Shown one piece after another: positions 62,649-64,000 of a stretch of 64,000 nucleotides of DNA. The notes below the pieces were generated by a model, which saw only the letters and a list, made by a program, of their open reading frames with translations, ran no database searches and was not told the origin of the DNA. The stretch comes from Zygosaccharomyces rouxii. Taxonomy: Eukaryota; Ascomycota; Saccharomycetes; Saccharomycetales; Saccharomycetaceae. A program made the position numbers and the translations under genes. Location: positions 496,001 to 560,000 of the forward strand of contig NC_012991.1 of NCBI RefSeq assembly GCF_000026365.1, given 5' to 3'. The number at the start of each line of letters is the position of its first letter. Within the stretch, counting starts at the first letter, position 1.

Positions 62649-64000
62649 ATGAATGGTAGATTTCATTCTCTTGCAATGGGCGTCGGTGTAGATTCGAAGC
62701 AAATCGAGAAAGTTAGTTATAGAGTTGTGGCAGAACCGCCATCTCATATTAAATTGGGCAATAATGAGCAATTTGTCTATATAAAGCACAAACAATTTCA
62801 TAAAGCAGAAGGTGTTGCAGGAATTTTGAGCCATCCAAAATCAATGCAATATGATAGTTTACAAGATAGATTAAAGCATGAAGACCAATTTGCGTTACCA
62901 CAACATCGTTTGGTTTTATTAGTTCATGGACATCAAGCTCATAAGAATAGTAATTACCAGCCTATTTTAGCTTCTAGATTAACTGATTTAGGGTTTTATG
63001 CATTAAGAATTGATTTTAGAGGTTTAGGAGATTCTGAAGATAGTAAAGATAGTAAGATTGGTAGAACAGTTGTACAAGATACTGAAGATATCGAAACAAT
63101 TTGTGAATTAGTGTCAGATGAAAATCTATCGAATGAATTATTCGGATTACCAGTTACTTTAGATGCTATAGTTGCACATTCAAGAGGTGTTATCGCAATG
63201 CTTGAATTTTGCAGAAGACATCCAGAAAGGTACATCCCCAATTTAATTAATTGTTCTGGTAGATACGACGGTAAGGGAATAATACAAAAGAGACTCAAAT
63301 ATTCACCAAATTGGAAAAAAGATGGTGGATTTTATTGCGATTTACCACGCCATGGTGGTGTTTCTAAAGTTTGGATTCCTCATTCTGAAACTCTAAGTGC
63401 TGTTGAATGTCCTTCACATGCATTCGGTTCTATAAATCAAATGACATCTATAATGTCATGCTATGGTACATGTGAAGAAATTATACCGTTAAGCGCCGTT
63501 GCCAGTTATTCCAATATGTTCCAAGGTAGGCATCATTTAGAAATGATTAGAGGTGCGACTCACAATTTTTATGGTTTACCTAGTGATCCTAATGCAATGA
63601 ACTTACCATTACGTAATGGATTGGTTAATTATTGTTATGTGGTTGCTGATAGAGTTATCGAATACTTATCAAATGAAAATCAATTACAAAGATTTTTTGA
63701 AAAGACTCAATATATTAAGAATGCAACTTTAAATCCTGCAGAAATTTTACCACGTTGGCCATTACCGCATAGTTTTTCCCACGTATCAAATTTTAGAGAT
63801 TTGGGTGGTTACGAAACCGTTTTTCAAAAGAGAAGAGTTAAATCTGGTTGTTTTTACAGATGTGCAAACATTTGTGATATTACACCCCAGGCATTAAAAT
63901 ATCTACAGACTAGATTAGGTGTGGTGAAAATTTTTGATTTAAGAGCTCCTGATGAAGCAAAAGAAAATGGATTACTACCGAACGAAGAACTTGTGCATTC
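62649..64000 (+). CDS. Alpha/beta-hydrolase fused to a protein-tyrosine-phosphatase-like domain, 5' part (cut by window end)
   Basis: The frame starts at the ATG 62649, right after an in-frame TAA, and is open to the window end (450 codons seen); Met10 is an alternative start. Residues about 60–330 look like an alpha/beta-hydrolase: RLVLLVHGHQAHKN (oxyanion-type HG), ALRIDFRGLGDSED, AHSRGVIAML as nucleophile elbow (Ser in AHSRG, first Gly replaced by Ala), and a likely catalytic His in RGATHNFYGLP. From about 388 a second domain starts with HVSNFRDLGGYETVF and continues with GCFYRCANICDIT and VVKIFDLRAPDEA. This is the N-terminal pattern of MptpB-like tyrosine/lipid phosphatases (Y_phosphatase3). 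The Cys-x5-Arg active site would lie beyond the window. I recall no Sc gene with this architecture. Confidence 0.7.
   Translation, partial: MNGRFHSLAMGVGVDSKQIEKVSYRVVAEPPSHIKLGNNEQFVYIKHKQFHKAEGVAGILSHPKSMQYDSLQDRLKHEDQFALPQHRLVLLVHGHQAHKNSNYQPILASRLTDLGFYALRIDFRGLGDSEDSKDSKIGRTVVQDTEDIETICELVSDENLSNELFGLPVTLDAIVAHSRGVIAMLEFCRRHPERYIPNLINCSGRYDGKGIIQKRLKYSPNWKKDGGFYCDLPRHGGVSKVWIPHSETLSAVECPSHAFGSINQMTSIMSCYGTCEEIIPLSAVASYSNMFQGRHHLEMIRGATHNFYGLPSDPNAMNLPLRNGLVNYCYVVADRVIEYLSNENQLQRFFEKTQYIKNATLNPAEILPRWPLPHSFSHVSNFRDLGGYETVFQKRRVKSGCFYRCANICDITPQALKYLQTRLGVVKIFDLRAPDEAKENGLLPNEELVH

Noticed and set aside
1..64000. Mobile elements or LTRs, introns, rRNA, CRISPR or a toxin system
   Set aside because: No LTR-like ends, no integrase or reverse-transcriptase sequence, and no TACTAAC branch point placed with a splice donor. 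The genes read through without frameshifts.

Overview
This 64-kb window is a nuclear chromosome segment from a budding yeast of the Saccharomycetaceae. It is gene-dense, its coding genes appear intronless, the four tRNAs have no introns, and the proteins read as close relatives of Saccharomyces cerevisiae (Sc) proteins under the standard code. Gene order is the strongest clue. One continuous run contains the Sc YOL090–YOL109 genes in order and on consistent strands. Genes that in Sc sit on two other chromosome blocks are interleaved with them: YDR484–YDR498 in the first two thirds and YNL280–YNL288 in the last third. That is the expected picture for a lineage that split before the whole-genome duplication. 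A Zygosaccharomyces/Torulaspora-type yeast is most likely (inference from gene order and sequence style; I could not run a species-level comparison).

Layout. 1–7.2 kb: 5' end of MSH2, SPO21, YPQ1, TRM10, RFC4. 7.4–21 kb: VPS52, HMI1, VPS72, COQ3, VPS60, WRS1, RIB3, PAC11, SLD5. 21.7–28.4 kb: the SDD3-type metalloprotease and a PKH1/PKH2 kinase. 29.6–34 kb: an unrecognised gene, IZH1, MZM1, TPT1, RSM28. 34–43.2 kb: VPS3, PUF6, the inositol transporter ITR1/2, SEC20. 43.4–51.2 kb: NDJ1 candidate, ERG24, HCH1, POP3, WSC2/3, tRNA-Thr, MRPL10. 51.3–58.6 kb: YOL107W homologue, tRNA-Arg, INO4, tRNA-Asn, tRNA-Gly, CUS2, SEC21. 59.3–64 kb: an unrecognised mitochondrial-type protein, CAF40, ZEO1, and the 5' part of a gene joining an alpha/beta-hydrolase to a tyrosine-phosphatase-type domain, cut by the window end.

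Functionally these are mostly housekeeping genes for endosome/vacuole traffic (VPS52, VPS60, VPS3, SEC20, SEC21, YPQ1), mitochondria (HMI1, COQ3, MZM1, RSM28, MRPL10), RNA processing (TRM10, TPT1, PUF6, POP3, CUS2, CAF40), replication/repair (MSH2, RFC4, SLD5), meiosis (SPO21, NDJ1), and membrane lipid, inositol or cell-wall signalling (PKH, ITR, INO4, ERG24, WSC, ZEO1). I see no mobile element, CRISPR array, centromere or rRNA.

Most worth a second look: the hydrolase–phosphatase fusion at the right edge; a 9-bp palindromic motif TTCGNCGAA occurring five times upstream of the inositol transporter and once upstream of INO4, with an Ino2/Ino4-type core in both promoters; a pentanucleotide expansion of the ribosome-biogenesis PAC element at PUF6; and two intact genes with no recognised Sc counterpart.
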